Below are positions 7,533 through 8,639 of a stretch of DNA of 8,639 bases, piece by piece; the stretch's first letter is position 1; each line of letters opens with the position of its first letter. Made by a program: the position numbers and the translations under genes. The notes below the pieces were generated by a model. The model was not told where the DNA came from. It saw only the letters and a list, made by a program, of their open reading frames with translations, and did no database searches. This DNA is from Paracoccaceae bacterium (GTDB lineage Bacteria; Pseudomonadota; Alphaproteobacteria; Rhodobacterales; Rhodobacteraceae): contig RFUP01000079.1 in the NCBI GenBank assembly GCA_009922885.1, positions 1 to 8,639 on the forward strand. Direction: 5' to 3'.

Positions 7533-8023
7533 CCGTTCGCCGCTGCATCCCGTGGCCCGATGCCCGCCTCCGCACTCCCGCCGCACCCGTCACCGAAATC
7601 ACCGATGACATCCGCGCGATCTGGGCCGATATGATCGACACGATGGAAGCCATGCCCGGTGTCGGCCTCGCCGCCCCCCAGATCGGCATCGGCCTCCGCC
7701 TCGCCGTGGTCGATGCCTCCGAAAAGCGCGGCCAAGCCATGCGCATGGCCAACCCCGAGATCCTGCACGCCTCCATCGAGTTCCGCGACCACGATGAAGC
7801 CTCGCCGAACCTCCCCGGCGTCTCTGCCATCATCAAGCGCCCTCGCGCCGTCACCGTCCGCTTCCTCAATGCCGAGGGTCAGATCGAAGAGCGCGACCTC
7901 GTCGGCCTCTGGGCCACCTCGATGCAGCACCAGATCGACCACCTCAATGGCCGGATGTATTTCGATAATCTCTCGAAAATGAAGCGCGACATGCTTCTCC
8001 GCCGCGCCCGCAAACAGAAGTGA
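7529..8023 (+). CDS. Peptide deformylase-like protein with degenerate active site (third tandem paralogue)
   Basis: 164 residues, starting at the ATG of a 4-base ATGA overlap with the second deformylase. The fold motif GVGLAAPQIG (44-53) is perfect, and the deformylase core can be followed throughout. Motif 2, normally EGCLS, reads EASPN (90-94), so the metal ligand Cys is Ser92 and the neighbouring residues that shape the site have changed. Motif 3, normally HExxH, reads HQIDH (134-138), so the catalytic Glu is Gln135, while both His ligands remain. Deformylation is therefore unlikely. The frame is intact, codon use matches its neighbours, and the C-terminus keeps a basic helix (SKMKRDMLLRRARKQK), so it is probably an expressed protein rather than a decaying pseudogene. 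Roles such as ribosome occupancy or pairing with the other copies are inference. Confidence 0.9.
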   Translation: MTVRRCIPWPDARLRTPAAPVTEITDDIRAIWADMIDTMEAMPGVGLAAPQIGIGLRLAVVDASEKRGQAMRMANPEILHASIEFRDHDEASPNLPGVSAIIKRPRAVTVRFLNAEGQIEERDLVGLWATSMQHQIDHLNGRMYFDNLSKMKRDMLLRRARKQK

Positions 8024-8030
8024 GCCCCCG

Positions 8031-8639
8031 ATGCGCGTGATTTTCATGGGAACCCCCGACTTCTCCGTGCCTGTGCTCGATGCACTGGTCGAAGCAGGCC
8101 ACGAAATCGCCGCCGTCTACTGCCAACCGCCCCGCCCCGCAGGTCGCGGCCAGAAAGAGCGCCCCACGCCTGTTCACGCCCGCGCGGTGGAACTGGGCCT
8201 TGAGGTCCGCCACCCCACCTCGCTCAAATCCGCCGAAGAACAAGCCGCCTTCGCCGCGCTTGAAGCCGATATCGCCGTTGTCGTGGCCTATGGCCTCATT
8301 CTGCCGCAAGCCGTGCTCGATGCGCCCCGTAAGGGCTGCCTGAATATCCACGCCTCGCTCCTGCCCCGCTGGCGGGGTGCTGCCCCGATCCACCGCGCGA
8401 TCCTCTCGGGCGATGCCGAAACCGGCGTCTGCATCATGCAGATGGAAGCGGGCCTTGATACCGGCCCCGTGCTCCTGCGCGCCGCCACGCCCATTGGCCC
8501 CGCGGAAACCACCGGAGAGTTGCACGACCGTCTCTCCGCCCTCGGCGCCCGCACCATCGTCGAAGCGCTGGATCGTCTCGACACCCTCACGCCGGAACCC
8601 CAACCCGAAGCGGGCGTCACCTATGCCGCCAAGATCGAC
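8031..8639 (+). CDS. fmt: Methionyl-tRNA formyltransferase, N-terminal 203 residues (3' truncated by window edge)
   Basis: Fmt transfers a formyl group from 10-formyltetrahydrofolate to Met-tRNA(fMet) in the cytosol before translation initiation. The frame is open from the ATG at 8031 to the window end. The start MRVIFMGTPDFSVPVLDAL is the typical N-terminus, and CQPPRPAGRGQKERPTPV (31-48) contains the family's basic insertion loop that reads the tRNA acceptor stem. LNIHASLLPRWRGAAPI (104-120) carries the catalytic N105 and H107, and EAGLDTGP (139-146) the catalytic D143, corresponding to N106, H108 and D144 of the E. coli enzyme. The C-terminal OB-fold domain is beyond the window. It starts 7 bases after the deformylase-like stop; only a weak GTGAG precedes it, so translational coupling is likely. 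Confidence 0.96.
   Translation, partial: MRVIFMGTPDFSVPVLDALVEAGHEIAAVYCQPPRPAGRGQKERPTPVHARAVELGLEVRHPTSLKSAEEQAAFAALEADIAVVVAYGLILPQAVLDAPRKGCLNIHASLLPRWRGAAPIHRAILSGDAETGVCIMQMEAGLDTGPVLLRAATPIGPAETTGELHDRLSALGARTIVEALDRLDTLTPEPQPEAGVTYAAKID

Noticed and set aside
6445..8603. Series of 154-219 codon frames on the - strand opposite the def-fmt cluster
   Set aside because: They recur in the same relative frame against each paralogue because the deformylase codons are similar. The proteins are Gly/Asp/His-rich shadows.

Overview
The window looks like chromosomal housekeeping DNA from a GC-rich alphaproteobacterium, most likely Rhodobacterales (Rhodobacter/roseobacter type). Reasons: third codon positions are strongly C/G-biased, and the protein sequences of LepA, the SqrR/BigR-type ArsR regulator and the small cysteine-containing lipoprotein have the look of that order. 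I saw no insertion sequences, phage genes, CRISPR arrays, tRNA or rRNA genes.

Layout, left to right. (1) The 3' part of a CobW/COG0523 metallochaperone GTPase gene runs off the left edge on the + strand. It converges on an ArsR-family gene on the - strand, and two nested inverted repeats lie between them (700-804). (2) The - strand from 2947 to 808 carries a small lipoprotein gene, an enolase-superfamily acid-sugar dehydratase-like gene, and the ArsR gene. The ArsR protein has two cysteines spaced exactly as in the persulfide sensor SqrR. (3) lepA (elongation factor 4) is divergent from the lipoprotein gene, and a strong intrinsic terminator follows it. (4) A PatB/MalY-type C-S lyase gene converges on lepA and has its own terminator, whose stem is flanked by T-tracts in both directions. 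(5) After a 257-base divergent intergenic region, the + strand carries three consecutive, overlapping peptide-deformylase paralogues (6523-8023). Methionyl-tRNA formyltransferase (fmt) starts 7 bases after the third and is cut by the right edge.

How the genes work together. The def-def-def-like-fmt block puts both halves of the N-formyl-methionine cycle in one tight unit: Fmt formylates initiator Met-tRNA and deformylase removes the formyl group from nascent chains. The first two deformylases keep all catalytic motifs. The third has lost the metal-binding Cys (Ser92) and the catalytic Glu (Gln135) but keeps the fold motifs and a basic C-terminal tail. The second appears active but lacks that tail. 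This split is the most interesting feature of the window. LepA, also a translation factor, is encoded nearby but is transcriptionally separate.

Other points to check are the dehydratase-like protein, which lacks the first metal-ligand Asp and the usual dyad Asp of its superfamily, and an orphan persulfide-sensor-like regulator with no sulfide genes in view. The largest antisense ORFs opposite lepA, the dehydratase and the C-S lyase are composition artefacts and are not annotated.
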